Shown: piece after piece, positions 6,861 through 14,947 of the stretch
How the letters are laid out: each line of letters starts with the position of its first letter
Position numbering within the stretch: position 1 is the first letter of the stretch
Source of the DNA: Candidatus Pelagibacter sp.
Lineage (GTDB): Bacteria; Pseudomonadota; Alphaproteobacteria; Pelagibacterales; Pelagibacteraceae
Length of the DNA stretch: 25,738 bases
Assembly (NCBI GenBank): GCA_029941985.1
Contig: JAPYTV010000008.1
Span: forward strand, 1-25,738
Reading direction: 5' to 3'
Translations under genes and position numbers: made by a program
Notes under the pieces: model-generated
Told to the model about the DNA's origin: nothing
Seen by the model: only the letters and a program-made list of their open reading frames with translations
The model's database searches: none

Positions 6861-7835
6861 CTATTTTTTTAATTGCCTGATATCAAAATCTACCATTTTA
6901 TGGACCAATTGCTTGAAGTTGGTTTTTGGACTCCAATTTAAAATTTTCTTAGCTTTTTTAAAGTCGGCCTTTAAGATTATGTTATCTTTGGGTCTCATGA
7001 ATTTTTTGTCAAATTTTACATACTTTTTATAATCAAGACCAACGTAATCAAATGCAATTTTTACAAAATCTTTTACAGAATGTATTTTTCCAGTACCTAT
7101 TACAAAATCTTGGGGTTTTTTTTGTTGCAGCATTTTCCACATTGCCTCAACATAATCTTCAGCATAACCCCAATCTCTTTTTGAATTTATACTTCCAAGA
7201 GTCAAGCTTTTTTGTTTTTTAAATATTATTCGTGCAATAGAGCTTGTTATCTTTCTGGATACAAAGTTTTCATTTCTTAAGGGAGATTCGTGATTGAATA
7301 GAATTCCAGAGCATGAAAATAAATTATAGGCTTCTCTATAATTTTTAGTCAAGTGAAATCCTGCAACTTTAGATATCCCATAAGCTGATCTTGGATTAAA
7401 TTTGCTATTTTCATTTTGTGGTGATTTTTCTGCATTGCCAAATAATTCAGAAGATGCTGCAAAATAAAATTTAGTTTTTTTAGAATATTCTTTAATAGCA
7501 GATAAAATATAATGAGTACCATTAATATTGGGGTTTAATTTGAAAAATTCATCTTCAAACTTGAAATTTATAAGGCTTTGTGCGGCTAAGTGATAAAATT
7601 CTGTTGGCTTAATTCTCTTAATCAAAGTTGCAATTTTTTTATAATTATTTAAATCTAATTTTTTAATTATTATTTTACCTTTTATAGAATTAATAATATT
7701 TAATTTATTTTTACTTTTAGGGTTTGTAATTCCATAGACTATATATTTTTTTTTAACTAATAGTTCTGCTAAATAAGAGCCATCTTGACCACTTATACCA
7801 CTTATTATAGCTATCTTTTTTTTTATTATTCCCAC
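6861..7835 (-). CDS. GDP-mannose / GDP-heptose 4,6-dehydratase-like SDR enzyme
   Basis: An extended short-chain dehydrogenase of 324 residues resembling Gmd, which removes water from GDP-mannose to give the 4-keto-6-deoxy sugar. It shows the NADP-binding GISGQDGSYLAE (13-24), AASSELFG (126-133) with the Ser-Glu catalytic pair, the Y152-x3-K156 pair (YGISK), NHESPLR (181-187) and RDWGYAEDYVEAMW. Homologues in heptose clusters (the DmhA/WcbK type) act on GDP-manno-heptose instead. With GmhA, HddA and HddC in the same operon, that substrate is at least as likely as GDP-mannose. No partner reductase, epimerase or GDP-fucose synthase is visible. It begins with GTG inside the end of the upstream double transferase (10-base overlap), then leaves a 40-base gap before the GT9-like gene. 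Confidence 0.85.
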   Translation of the reverse strand: MGIIKKKIAIISGISGQDGSYLAELLVKKKYIVYGITNPKSKNKLNIINSIKGKIIIKKLDLNNYKKIATLIKRIKPTEFYHLAAQSLINFKFEDEFFKLNPNINGTHYILSAIKEYSKKTKFYFAASSELFGNAEKSPQNENSKFNPRSAYGISKVAGFHLTKNYREAYNLFSCSGILFNHESPLRNENFVSRKITSSIARIIFKKQKSLTLGSINSKRDWGYAEDYVEAMWKMLQQKKPQDFVIGTGKIHSVKDFVKIAFDYVGLDYKKYVKFDKKFMRPKDNIILKADFKKAKKILNWSPKTNFKQLVHKMVDFDIRQLKK

Positions 7836-9946
7836 AAGAAAGTTTCATTAGTTTTTAAACCAAGAGTTTTATTTATTATAAAGCTTGCAACTCTTGCTGA
7901 ATTAAAATATTTGATGTATTTTTTTCTTCCATTATAACCTATTTTTTTTCTTAATTTATCATCATTTTTAATTCTTATTATTTTTTCAGTTAAATCATTA
8001 ATATTTTTATAAAAAACAACTTCATTGTTATTAAAAAAATCTTGATATTGCGTTCTTTCATCAATTAAAGTAACTAAACCATTGCCCATAAATTGTGCTA
8101 TACGATCACTACTATAATACTTTTGTGGTTCTCCCCTACTTAAATTTAATCCCATTTTTGATTTAGAAATAATATTTAAAAAATTATCTGCCCAAATTGG
8201 TTGAATACTTTTATGACCATAAAAATCGAAAATTATGTCTTTTTTTTTAGTTAGTTTGTTTAGAAAAATATTTCTTTCATCACTTTTCCCTTTTTTAAGA
8301 ACACCCCTATGCACGCCATGACTCATTGCAAAAAATACATCATTCGGACAGAAGTTATTATAAATTTTTAAATTATCTAATGCTGCGTCTGATGGGTTTG
8401 GAATAAAAAGACACTTATCTTTATTTGGCAAAAAACTTAACGCATCAGGACTTGTTGTTACAAAATTTGCATCCATAAAGTCATATTTATGCATAAATCT
8501 ATCTTTGTTTTTTATAAAATCAGGACCTTTTATACTAAGTGGATCAAGAAACCATTGAGAAAATTTAATATTTGAATGTTTTTTTTTTATCAATTTAATA
8601 GTATTTTTTGAAATTTTATCTGCATGCCCTAGTATTATTAAATCAGGTTTAAAATTATCACATACTCTAATTAATTTACTATTTAGATAAACAGAACCAT
8701 CTAAATCAACAATTTTTTTATTATCATGAATTATATCTCTATCACTAAACTCCAAAACAGAATGATTTAGTTTTATAAAACCATTATTTATTCTTTTTCC
8801 TGTATTGTAAAAAAGTCTACCATCAAATCTAAAATTAAAATTTGTAACATGTAAAATTTTTAAAGACATTAGATTTTTTGATTTAAAAAAATTAACTCTA
8901 GGCATAAAAATTTCATCTCTATATTTATCAATCTTATTAGAAATATATTTATGAGTTAAATAAAAGTTTTTTAATGATTTTTTTTGAAGAGTAACTCTTT
9001 TTTCTTTATTTAAAATTAATTTTTGGATTTCAAACTTTAAAGTTTTAACTTGTAAATCTTTTAATATGATAGCATCTGTAATTGTTTCTTTTAACCCACC
9101 TTTATTTGTAATTATCACTGCACATCCTCTTGATGATGCTTCCAAACTCGTTCTTCCAAAAGGTTCTTCCCATCTAGAACAAGTTATGGCTATACTTGCT
9201 TTTTCATATATTTTTAAAACTTTTTTATGATTTAAAAAACCCAATACCTTAAAATTTTTGTGTTTATGTATAATAATTTCTCTTGGTTCGTCACCAACAA
9301 CTTTAACTTTCCAATCTTTATATTTTTTTAGAATTTGAACTGCAGCTGCGCCAAATAGATCATAACCTTTAGCTTTATTAAGTCTTCCTACAAATATTAT
9401 AATTTTTTCTTTTTTCTTTAAATCAATTTTTACTTTATTAATAGAATGTTCAATAACTATTAACTTATATGAATTGTAATATGTATTTTCGAAACCTTGT
9501 AAAAATCTACTCTTAGTCCATTCACTGCAAAAAATAATTCTATCACATTTATTAAACATAAATTCTCTTTCAGAAATTAATTTTGAACCTGTCATTGATA
9601 AAGGATCATTGTGGAAGTGAAAAATAAATTTACAATTTATCTTTGTGATAATTTTATTTAGATAAAGTGGCCTGTTATGTATTTCAATCAGATCACACTG
9701 TTGTACAGTGTCAAATTCAATAAATTTTTTAATAAAATTATATTTATTACTTTCAAAAAAAAGTTTTTTAAATTCTATATTTTTATATTTTGTATTTAAT
9801 TTATTTTTAAACTTTGTGTTTCCATAGACAGTTATATTTTTTTTATATTTACTATTTTGGGATGTTTGATTAATAAATAGTGAAACAGCACCAGCATAAT
9901 TAGGTGAAAAATTTTCTTTAAATGGCAATAGTACTGATATTTGCAT
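7826..9946 (-). CDS. Tandem glycosyltransferase: GT4 fused to a second GT-B domain
   Basis: A 706-residue protein with two complete transferase units. Residues 1-345 are a GT4 enzyme: IFVGRLNKAKGYD (184-196), a VVGDE strand end (217-220), and EEPFGRTSLEASSRG (260-274) with the E-x7-E donor motif followed by TNKGGLKETI. Residues 361-706 begin again with a Rossmann-like SLKILHVTNFNFRFDGRLFY and end in the pattern of CgeB/Glyco_trans_1_2 domains: MGLNLSRGEPQKYYSSDRI, then MGNGLVTLIDERTQYQDFF. M360 could once have been the start of a separate gene. Two transferases in one chain would add two successive sugars, or the same sugar twice. There are no membrane segments. It starts on the last base of the GIY-YIG stop codon and runs 10 bases into the Gmd-like gene. 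Confidence 0.8.
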   Translation of the reverse strand: MQISVLLPFKENFSPNYAGAVSLFINQTSQNSKYKKNITVYGNTKFKNKLNTKYKNIEFKKLFFESNKYNFIKKFIEFDTVQQCDLIEIHNRPLYLNKIITKINCKFIFHFHNDPLSMTGSKLISEREFMFNKCDRIIFCSEWTKSRFLQGFENTYYNSYKLIVIEHSINKVKIDLKKKEKIIIFVGRLNKAKGYDLFGAAAVQILKKYKDWKVKVVGDEPREIIIHKHKNFKVLGFLNHKKVLKIYEKASIAITCSRWEEPFGRTSLEASSRGCAVIITNKGGLKETITDAIILKDLQVKTLKFEIQKLILNKEKRVTLQKKSLKNFYLTHKYISNKIDKYRDEIFMPRVNFFKSKNLMSLKILHVTNFNFRFDGRLFYNTGKRINNGFIKLNHSVLEFSDRDIIHDNKKIVDLDGSVYLNSKLIRVCDNFKPDLIILGHADKISKNTIKLIKKKHSNIKFSQWFLDPLSIKGPDFIKNKDRFMHKYDFMDANFVTTSPDALSFLPNKDKCLFIPNPSDAALDNLKIYNNFCPNDVFFAMSHGVHRGVLKKGKSDERNIFLNKLTKKKDIIFDFYGHKSIQPIWADNFLNIISKSKMGLNLSRGEPQKYYSSDRIAQFMGNGLVTLIDERTQYQDFFNNNEVVFYKNINDLTEKIIRIKNDDKLRKKIGYNGRKKYIKYFNSARVASFIINKTLGLKTNETFLWE

Positions 9947-10197
9947 TATTGATTATCTATAATAATTTTTTTTCTTTTTATTTTATTATTTTTAAGAATG
10001 TATTCATATGACATTGCTTTAGATTTTGAAATAAACTTTTTTTTAAAGATGATTTTCCATTTGTATCCTTTTGTACTTTTAGCTCCTTTTCCATTATTAT
10101 GTTTTGTTAATCTTGAGCTTAAATCATTTGTATAACCAACATATGTTTTTGGCCTGTTACCGCTTATTGATTTGAGCATATATACATAAAACGTCAT
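9946..10197 (-). CDS. Small GIY-YIG domain protein
   Basis: An 83-residue single-domain GIY-YIG protein of the YhbQ/UPF0213 type. It shows the split signature YVYML (4-8) and YVGYTND (19-25), the conserved Arg in LSSRLTKHN (26-34), and a family-typical GAKSTKGY (38-45) and Glu in AMSYEYILK. Such proteins are predicted structure-specific nucleases; the role of free-standing members is poorly known. It is the first gene of the glycan operon, 38 bases after tRNA-Glu on the same strand, and overlaps the double glycosyltransferase by one base. Nothing in its sequence suggests a link with polysaccharide. It may be a passenger, or a mark of the island's tRNA edge. The ribosome-binding site is weak. 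Confidence 0.8.
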   Translation of the reverse strand: MTFYVYMLKSISGNRPKTYVGYTNDLSSRLTKHNNGKGAKSTKGYKWKIIFKKKFISKSKAMSYEYILKNNKIKRKKIIIDNQ

Positions 10198-10235
10198 ATG
10201 TTAAATTTATAATAATATTTTATCTGATAAATTAA

Positions 10236-10310
10236 TGGCGGTCCCAGGGGGAATCGAACCCCCCTTTGCAGGATGAAAACCAGCTGTCCTAACCGATAGA
10301 CGATGGGACC
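10236..10310 (-). tRNA. tRNA-Glu (UUC)
   Basis: A 75-base cloverleaf including an encoded CCA (10236-10238). The acceptor arms GGTCCCA/TGGGACC pair perfectly, the T arm is GGGGG-TTCGATT-CCCCC, and the anticodon loop TTTTCAT reads UUC. The anticodon stem GCTGG/CCTGC has a U-U mismatch at its middle pair (29-41). The 3' end faces the glycan island, a common arrangement for integration sites, but I found no second copy of the 3' end in the window. Confidence 0.95.
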
Positions 10311-10320
10311 AATTTGAAAT

Positions 10321-10349
10321 CTTTTATTGTAAAAGTCATTATTTATCAA
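10321..10349 (-). promoter_or_regulatory. Predicted tRNA-Glu promoter
   Basis: On the minus strand TTGATA (10344-10349) and TAAAAG (10321-10326) are separated by 17 bases and end 10 bases before the tRNA 5' end. This places the start of transcription just upstream of the tRNA. No intrinsic terminator is visible between the tRNA and the GIY-YIG gene, so this promoter may also feed the glycan operon. Confidence 0.5.
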
Positions 10350-10351
10350 GT

Positions 10352-12055
10352 TTAATTAGGTTCTATAATTAAATCTTTGATGTCTAATTGGAGAGTATTT
10401 TTGTTATTCCAAAAATTTTCCTTTATTTGACCGATAATGTTTAATTCATTTTTATAATTTAATAAATATTCACCAATCTTAGTATCAACAGAATTAAATG
10501 ATATTGATTTTATTGAGTATCCAATTTTAGATTTAAAAATACTTGATATATGTTTTTTTCCAACAATATTGGTTTTAATAATCTTTAAATTTTCAAATAA
10601 AAAAATAGGTTCTACGTTTCCGGTGCCAAATGGTTCAAGTTTTTTTATATCAGAATAAAAACTTTTATTAAAAGCTGTTGAAGATATTTTTGAAAGGTAT
10701 TTGAATGTATTAATTGGCTCTATATTAAGTTTGTTATACATATTGTTTAAAAAATTTTCAAAAACTTCAAGCATATTTATATTTAATGTAAATCCAGCAG
10801 CCATATTATGACCGCCACCTTTTATTATTATATTTTGATCTATGCCAGCTTTAATAATTGACCCTATGTTAAAATTATAGATAGATCTGGCTGAACCTTT
10901 TAATGTATCCCCAGATCTTGTTATTACTATTGATGGTTTATTAAAATAATCTTTCAATCTTGCAGCTATTATTCCAATTAAACCCTCATTAATATTTGGT
11001 TTATAAAGAATTATAATATTCTTATTTTCCTTATCAATTTTATCGAAATCAATTTCTTCTAAAATTTTTTCTTCTATTATTTTTCTTTTTTCATTTAATG
11101 AAATTAATTTAACTAATTTTTTATCAATTATATTTAAGTCATCGGATGAAAGTAATTCTACAGCATAAGATGATTTACCCAATCTTCCACCAGAGTTTAG
11201 AATAGGCCCTATCAGATAACCCAAATCATTAATATTTAATTTATTTTTAATTCCTTTTAATCTAAAAATTGAATTAATAATTTTATTACTAGTTATATCA
11301 AAATCTCTAAGTGCATTTATGGCAATTAATCTATTTAATTTTCTTAAAGGCATAACATCACAGACCGTAGCCAATAAAACAAAAATTAAATAATCTTTAA
11401 TTAATATATTACTTTTAATTTTTTTTAGTAAAATATCTAAAAAAAAATATGTAAGTGTTGTTGCACAAAAATAATCATAGTTTCCATAACCGTTATTTTT
11501 TTTGGGGTTAATTATACTATTAGATAAAGGGTAGGGTTTATAAATTTCATGATGATCGATAATAATTGATTTGATATTCTTCTTATTTAAAAAATTAACC
11601 GCATCAACAGATGTTGATCCACAATCAAGCATAATTATTAATTTAGGATTATTCAAAATTAACTTTTTAAAAAGTTTTTTTGTTGCTCCATAGCCATCTT
11701 TTTCTCTGTCTGGAATATAAAACATAAATGGATGATTTATGTCATTGAAAAATTTAACTAATAAAGCTGTAGATGCAGAACCATCAACATCATAATCTCC
11801 TAAAATGCATATTTTTTCTTTATTATTAATAGCATCCAAAACAATATTTATAGATTTTATAAAATCTTTGTTTTTTAAAAAAACATTAGGTAGTTCGACG
11901 GCGTTATTTATTGAATAAATTTCATCATCATTAAAGTTTTTTGCTATAATTAATTTAGATAAAACTTCACTATAATTGAAGTCTTGCTTAATTTTTTCAA
12001 TTATATTAAAATTTATTTCATTTTCCTCCCACTTTTTACCGGAGATTGATATCAT
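10352..12055 (-). CDS. recJ: Single-stranded-DNA-specific 5'-3' exonuclease RecJ
   Basis: RecJ degrades 5' single-stranded ends in recombination, mismatch and base-excision repair. The 567-residue protein is about the usual length. The DHH phosphoesterase motifs are all present: GDYDVDG (86-92), LDCGS (143-147), IIDHHE (165-170) and VCDVMP (231-236). The DHHA1 domain follows with KGSAR (386-390) and the substrate-binding GGGHNMAAGF (413-422). The C-terminal third is the OB-fold region of RecJ. Its ATG overlaps the glpX stop by 4 bases (ATGA), so it is translated as part of the sbmA-glpX-recJ unit, and it ends about 40 bases before tRNA-Glu. The glpX-recJ order is typical of alphaproteobacteria. 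Confidence 0.95.
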   Translation of the reverse strand: MISISGKKWEENEINFNIIEKIKQDFNYSEVLSKLIIAKNFNDDEIYSINNAVELPNVFLKNKDFIKSINIVLDAINNKEKICILGDYDVDGSASTALLVKFFNDINHPFMFYIPDREKDGYGATKKLFKKLILNNPKLIIMLDCGSTSVDAVNFLNKKNIKSIIIDHHEIYKPYPLSNSIINPKKNNGYGNYDYFCATTLTYFFLDILLKKIKSNILIKDYLIFVLLATVCDVMPLRKLNRLIAINALRDFDITSNKIINSIFRLKGIKNKLNINDLGYLIGPILNSGGRLGKSSYAVELLSSDDLNIIDKKLVKLISLNEKRKIIEEKILEEIDFDKIDKENKNIIILYKPNINEGLIGIIAARLKDYFNKPSIVITRSGDTLKGSARSIYNFNIGSIIKAGIDQNIIIKGGGHNMAAGFTLNINMLEVFENFLNNMYNKLNIEPINTFKYLSKISSTAFNKSFYSDIKKLEPFGTGNVEPIFLFENLKIIKTNIVGKKHISSIFKSKIGYSIKSISFNSVDTKIGEYLLNYKNELNIIGQIKENFWNNKNTLQLDIKDLIIEPN

Positions 12056-12999
12056 TGATTAAGAATATCAGTTATTTTTAAAATTTCTTTTATACCAGAA
12101 CTTTTATGAGTAACTAAAGTTTCTGAAGTGTATTCATTATTAGATAATTTTATACCATTAACTAAATCGCCTGAAGTAATACCTGTAGCACAAAAAATGG
12201 AGTCACCCGATATAATCTCATTTAACTCATATTTTTTATTTAAGTCTACAATTCCCATTTTATAAGCTCTAGTAATGTCATTTTCATTATCAAATATAAA
12301 TCTTCCTTGAAAATGACAGTCAAAAGCATCCAAAGCTGATGCAGCTAAAACACCTTCTGGTCCACCACCTGTACCAAGAAAAATATCTACATTATGTTTT
12401 GGGTTAGATACAAGCAATGCACCTGAAACGTCACCATCTGTAATTAATTTTAATTTAACCTTTAGTTCTTCAAGCTCATTAATAATTTTTTTATGTCTCG
12501 GTCTATCTAATATGCATGCAGTTAATGATGTAATATCCTTATTTCTATAATCTGCTAAATTTTCAATATTTTTTTTTAAATTAAAATCAAGGTCAACGAC
12601 TCCTTTTTCAACTTTTCCTACAGCAATTTTCTCCATATACGTTTCAGGAGCATTAAAAAGATTTGATTTTTCAGCAATAGCTATAACTGAAAGAGCCCCA
12701 GGTAAATTATTAGCAGCGAAGTTCGTGCCTTCTAAGGGGTCAACTGCTATATCTAGATTTGGGCCATTCATTGTTCCTAATTTTTCACCTGTATAAAGCA
12801 TTGGTGCTTTGTCCAATTCTCCTTCTCCGATTACTATCTCGCCACACATATCTATTTTATTTAATTCTGTACGCATTGAATCAACAGCTGCTTGATCAGC
12901 GGCAATCTTGTCTTTTTTTCCAACTAAAAAATATGATGATAATGCAGCTTTTGAAGTTACATTAACAAATTGATTAATAAATTTTTTATCAATAGTCAT
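12052..12999 (-). CDS. glpX: Class II fructose-1,6-bisphosphatase
   Basis: GlpX hydrolyses fructose 1,6-bisphosphate in gluconeogenesis, a metal-dependent cytoplasmic step. Family motifs are intact: GEGELDKAPMLYTGE, DIAVDPLEGTNFAANN with the metal-binding Asp/Glu pair, ITDGDVSGAL, and GTGGGPEGVLAASAL. At about 315 residues it is normal length. I place the start at the ATG at 12999, two bases after the sbmA-like stop. The TTG two codons earlier (13005) is possible but unlikely. No class I Fbp gene is in the window. Its protein is noticeably less Lys/Asn-rich than the glycan genes, as expected of a conserved core enzyme. Confidence 0.95.
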   Translation of the reverse strand: MTIDKKFINQFVNVTSKAALSSYFLVGKKDKIAADQAAVDSMRTELNKIDMCGEIVIGEGELDKAPMLYTGEKLGTMNGPNLDIAVDPLEGTNFAANNLPGALSVIAIAEKSNLFNAPETYMEKIAVGKVEKGVVDLDFNLKKNIENLADYRNKDITSLTACILDRPRHKKIINELEELKVKLKLITDGDVSGALLVSNPKHNVDIFLGTGGGPEGVLAASALDAFDCHFQGRFIFDNENDITRAYKMGIVDLNKKYELNEIISGDSIFCATGITSGDLVNGIKLSNNEYTSETLVTHKSSGIKEILKITDILNQ

Positions 13000-13001
13000 T
13001 A

Positions 13002-13994
13002 TCAAATATGATCTTTAATAATTTTACCTTGATTTAATTTATCTTCAAATTCTCTTAATCTTTTCCACACAGAAATAAATTCTACAATTGTAGACCAACT
13101 TTTTACTAAATATTGTAAAGAACTTTCAACCCTTCCAAATGCACGAGTTATTTGTTGTACAAATCCTAATGTTATAGCGCCAGTTACAATTGTTGGTGCT
13201 AATGCAAGATAAGGTACAATAACCATTCCCTGAAAATAACTCCATTTGACAGCATTAAAATATAAATAATGGAAATAAGATTTAAAATGAATTCCTCTTA
13301 CTCTAGAGTATAATTGACCAATTGTTGCAGGTGCTGCTCTTATTGGATCTTCTTCTCCTAAAACAAGTTCTTTTCGATATGCGGCTTCTTCTTTTTGGAT
13401 ATCATATTCAATTCCAGGTAACTTTATACCAACACTAGCTAATAAAATTGTGCCACCTAAAGCAGAAATTATAGCAACCCAAACTAAAGCATGCTCAACT
13501 TCACCTATCCAAGGCAACATTGTAATTTGTTTTGATAATCCCCATAAAATTGGAAGAAACGCAATTAATGTCATAATACTATCTAGTAAGCCAACACCTA
13601 AACCTTCCATTATTCTTGCAAACTTTAAAGTATCCTCTTGTACTCTTTGAGAGGCACCTTCTGTAAGACGAGCTTTTGACCATTGTTCATGGTAATAATT
13701 TGCCATCGAAGTTCTCCATCTAAAAACCCAATGACTTGTAAAAAAACCAGTTGCTATTGCTATCATTATCCACAGGCCTGCTATTTTAGCAAAGCTAAAA
13801 AGATAAGCTATAAGTTCAGTTTCAGTAACAGAATTAGGAGTTGTTAAAGCTTTTTGTAAAGTGTCATAAAAAGAACCAAACCACTCATTAATTTTAACAT
13901 CTAGTTGAACTTGATACCATGTTGATATAAGAATTATAAATGAACCAGCTATACTCCATGGATACCAAGCTTTTGTTGTAAAAAATTTAAACAT
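13002..13994 (-). CDS. sbmA: Short SbmA/BacA-family membrane transporter
   Basis: An inner-membrane protein of the SbmA/BacA peptide uptake family, which imports antimicrobial peptides and related compounds using the proton gradient. Family motifs are strong: HWVFRWRT (88-95), EGASQRVQEDT (112-122), VGIKLPG (188-194), EAAYRKELVLGEEDP (203-217), YFHYLYF and the C-terminal SSLQYLVKSWST region. It is 330 residues, against about 400 in Escherichia coli SbmA. The missing part is the N-terminal 70-80 residues, including the first membrane segment(s). No remnant of them lies upstream, since the NDUFS4-like gene ends 5 bases away, so the short form appears genuine. It has no ATP-binding domain. Substrate is unknown; vitamin B12 or peptide uptake are possibilities from relatives. 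Codon and residue use is less AT-driven than in its neighbours. Confidence 0.88.
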   Translation of the reverse strand: MFKFFTTKAWYPWSIAGSFIILISTWYQVQLDVKINEWFGSFYDTLQKALTTPNSVTETELIAYLFSFAKIAGLWIMIAIATGFFTSHWVFRWRTSMANYYHEQWSKARLTEGASQRVQEDTLKFARIMEGLGVGLLDSIMTLIAFLPILWGLSKQITMLPWIGEVEHALVWVAIISALGGTILLASVGIKLPGIEYDIQKEEAAYRKELVLGEEDPIRAAPATIGQLYSRVRGIHFKSYFHYLYFNAVKWSYFQGMVIVPYLALAPTIVTGAITLGFVQQITRAFGRVESSLQYLVKSWSTIVEFISVWKRLREFEDKLNQGKIIKDHI

Positions 13995-13999
13995 TAAAT

Positions 14000-14281
14000 T
14001 TATTTAAGAAAATTATCAGCGTATGATTTTTTTATAGTTTTTCTTTTTTTTGGTTCAATAATTTCAAAATCTATTTTATTTTTTTTTGCATATTTTATAG
14101 CTAGTTCTTTTGTAGAAAATTCCAATCTTAATTCAGAAAGAGTATCAGATGAACTTTCCCAACCCATCAATGGATTTATGCCAGTATTTTTTGTTTCAAA
14201 TTCAATAATCCATTTATCAATTTTACCCAAACCTGACTGCATAGAATTTTTAGTAGGTATGTATATTTTTGCTCTATTCAT
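14000..14281 (-). CDS. NDUFS4-like NADH dehydrogenase (complex I) accessory subunit
   Basis: A 93-residue protein of the ETC complex I conserved-region family (the 18-kDa NDUFS4/AQDQ type), found in alphaproteobacteria and mitochondria, where it stabilises complex I near the NADH-oxidising arm. Typical features are an ARIYxP-like start (NRAKIYIP), a Trp within KWIIEFE, NPLMGWESSSD (36-46) and FSTKELAIKYAKKNKI (54-69). The basic tail ends in KSYADNFL. Its ATG is only 6 bases after the CCA end of tRNA-Pro, with no room for a conventional ribosome-binding site outside the tRNA. Expression probably depends on read-through from, or processing of, the tRNA-Pro transcript. The sbmA-like gene follows after 5 bases. 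Confidence 0.85.
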   Translation of the reverse strand: MNRAKIYIPTKNSMQSGLGKIDKWIIEFETKNTGINPLMGWESSSDTLSELRLEFSTKELAIKYAKKNKIDFEIIEPKKRKTIKKSYADNFLK

Positions 14282-14287
14282 AATAAT

Positions 14288-14364
<77 letters not shown>

Positions 14365-14370
14365 ATTGAT

Positions 14371-14401
14371 GTACTAATACAGTACATATTAATATTTTCA
14401 A
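14371..14401 (-). promoter_or_regulatory. Predicted tRNA-Pro promoter with inverted repeat
   Basis: On the minus strand TTGAAA (14396-14401) and TATTAG (14374-14379) lie 16 bases apart, ending 9 bases before the tRNA 5' end. An inverted repeat GTACT-aatac-AGTAC (14371-14385) covers the -10 box. This promoter probably serves tRNA-Pro and the minus-strand genes behind it. The divergent zinc-ribbon gene starts at 14459; a TATATA at 14446-14451 is too close to its ATG to judge. Confidence 0.45.
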
Positions 14402-14458
14402 AGGATAAAGATCATCTAAAACAAGTTATTTTTTAAAGAATCTGTTATATAAGAAATC

Positions 14459-14941
14459 ATGATAATTGGTTGCACTAGTTGTAATAAAAAATTTGAAATT
14501 AATTCAAACTTAATACCAGATAGTGGAAGATTACTTGAATGTAGTAACTGCAATAATCAATGGTTTTTTAAAAAAGAGAAATCAAACCAAGAAACTACTG
14601 TTATAGTTAAAGATCAAGTTACAATTGAAAAAGATGCTTCCAAAAATGAACAGTTAGAAAAACCTATTTTAAAAAAAGATAGAACTAATTTAAAAGATGC
14701 TTCATTAGGCGATCAAGTTTTTAATGTCAATAAAACTGCAATAAAAAAATCAAAGAATAAGGTTAAAAATAATATATTAAACTTAATTATAGTTTTTATA
14801 ATTTCTACAATTGGTATTATTATTTTAGTTGATACATTTAAATCTCCAATAAGCATTGTAATCCCAAATATTGAATTAATTCTTTTTAATTTGTATGAAA
14901 CAATTAAAGACATAATTTTATTTTTTAAAGATTTATTGTAA
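14459..14941 (+). CDS. Zinc-ribbon (MJ0042-type) membrane-anchored protein
   Basis: A 160-residue protein of unknown function. It starts with a zinc-ribbon of the MJ0042 finger type (CTSC at 5-8 and CSNC at 28-31, followed by a Trp). A charged, low-complexity linker (about 38-105) comes next, then one membrane segment (about 106-125) and a short hydrophobic tail. Proteins with this build are common in alphaproteobacteria, where an N-terminal zinc-ribbon is tethered on the cytoplasmic face; their role is not established. It heads a plus-strand operon with nhaA, which starts 6 bases after its stop. The domain call is firm from the four cysteines and spacing. Confidence 0.75.
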   Translation: MIIGCTSCNKKFEINSNLIPDSGRLLECSNCNNQWFFKKEKSNQETTVIVKDQVTIEKDASKNEQLEKPILKKDRTNLKDASLGDQVFNVNKTAIKKSKNKVKNNILNLIIVFIISTIGIIILVDTFKSPISIVIPNIELILFNLYETIKDIILFFKDLL

Positions 14942-14947
14942 TTACTA

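Noticed and set aside
10204..10233. Possible terminator between tRNA-Glu and the GIY-YIG gene (TTTATC-A-GATAAA)
   Set aside because: The palindrome has a one-base loop, no GC pairs of note and no following T-run on the minus strand, so it is not a credible intrinsic terminator.
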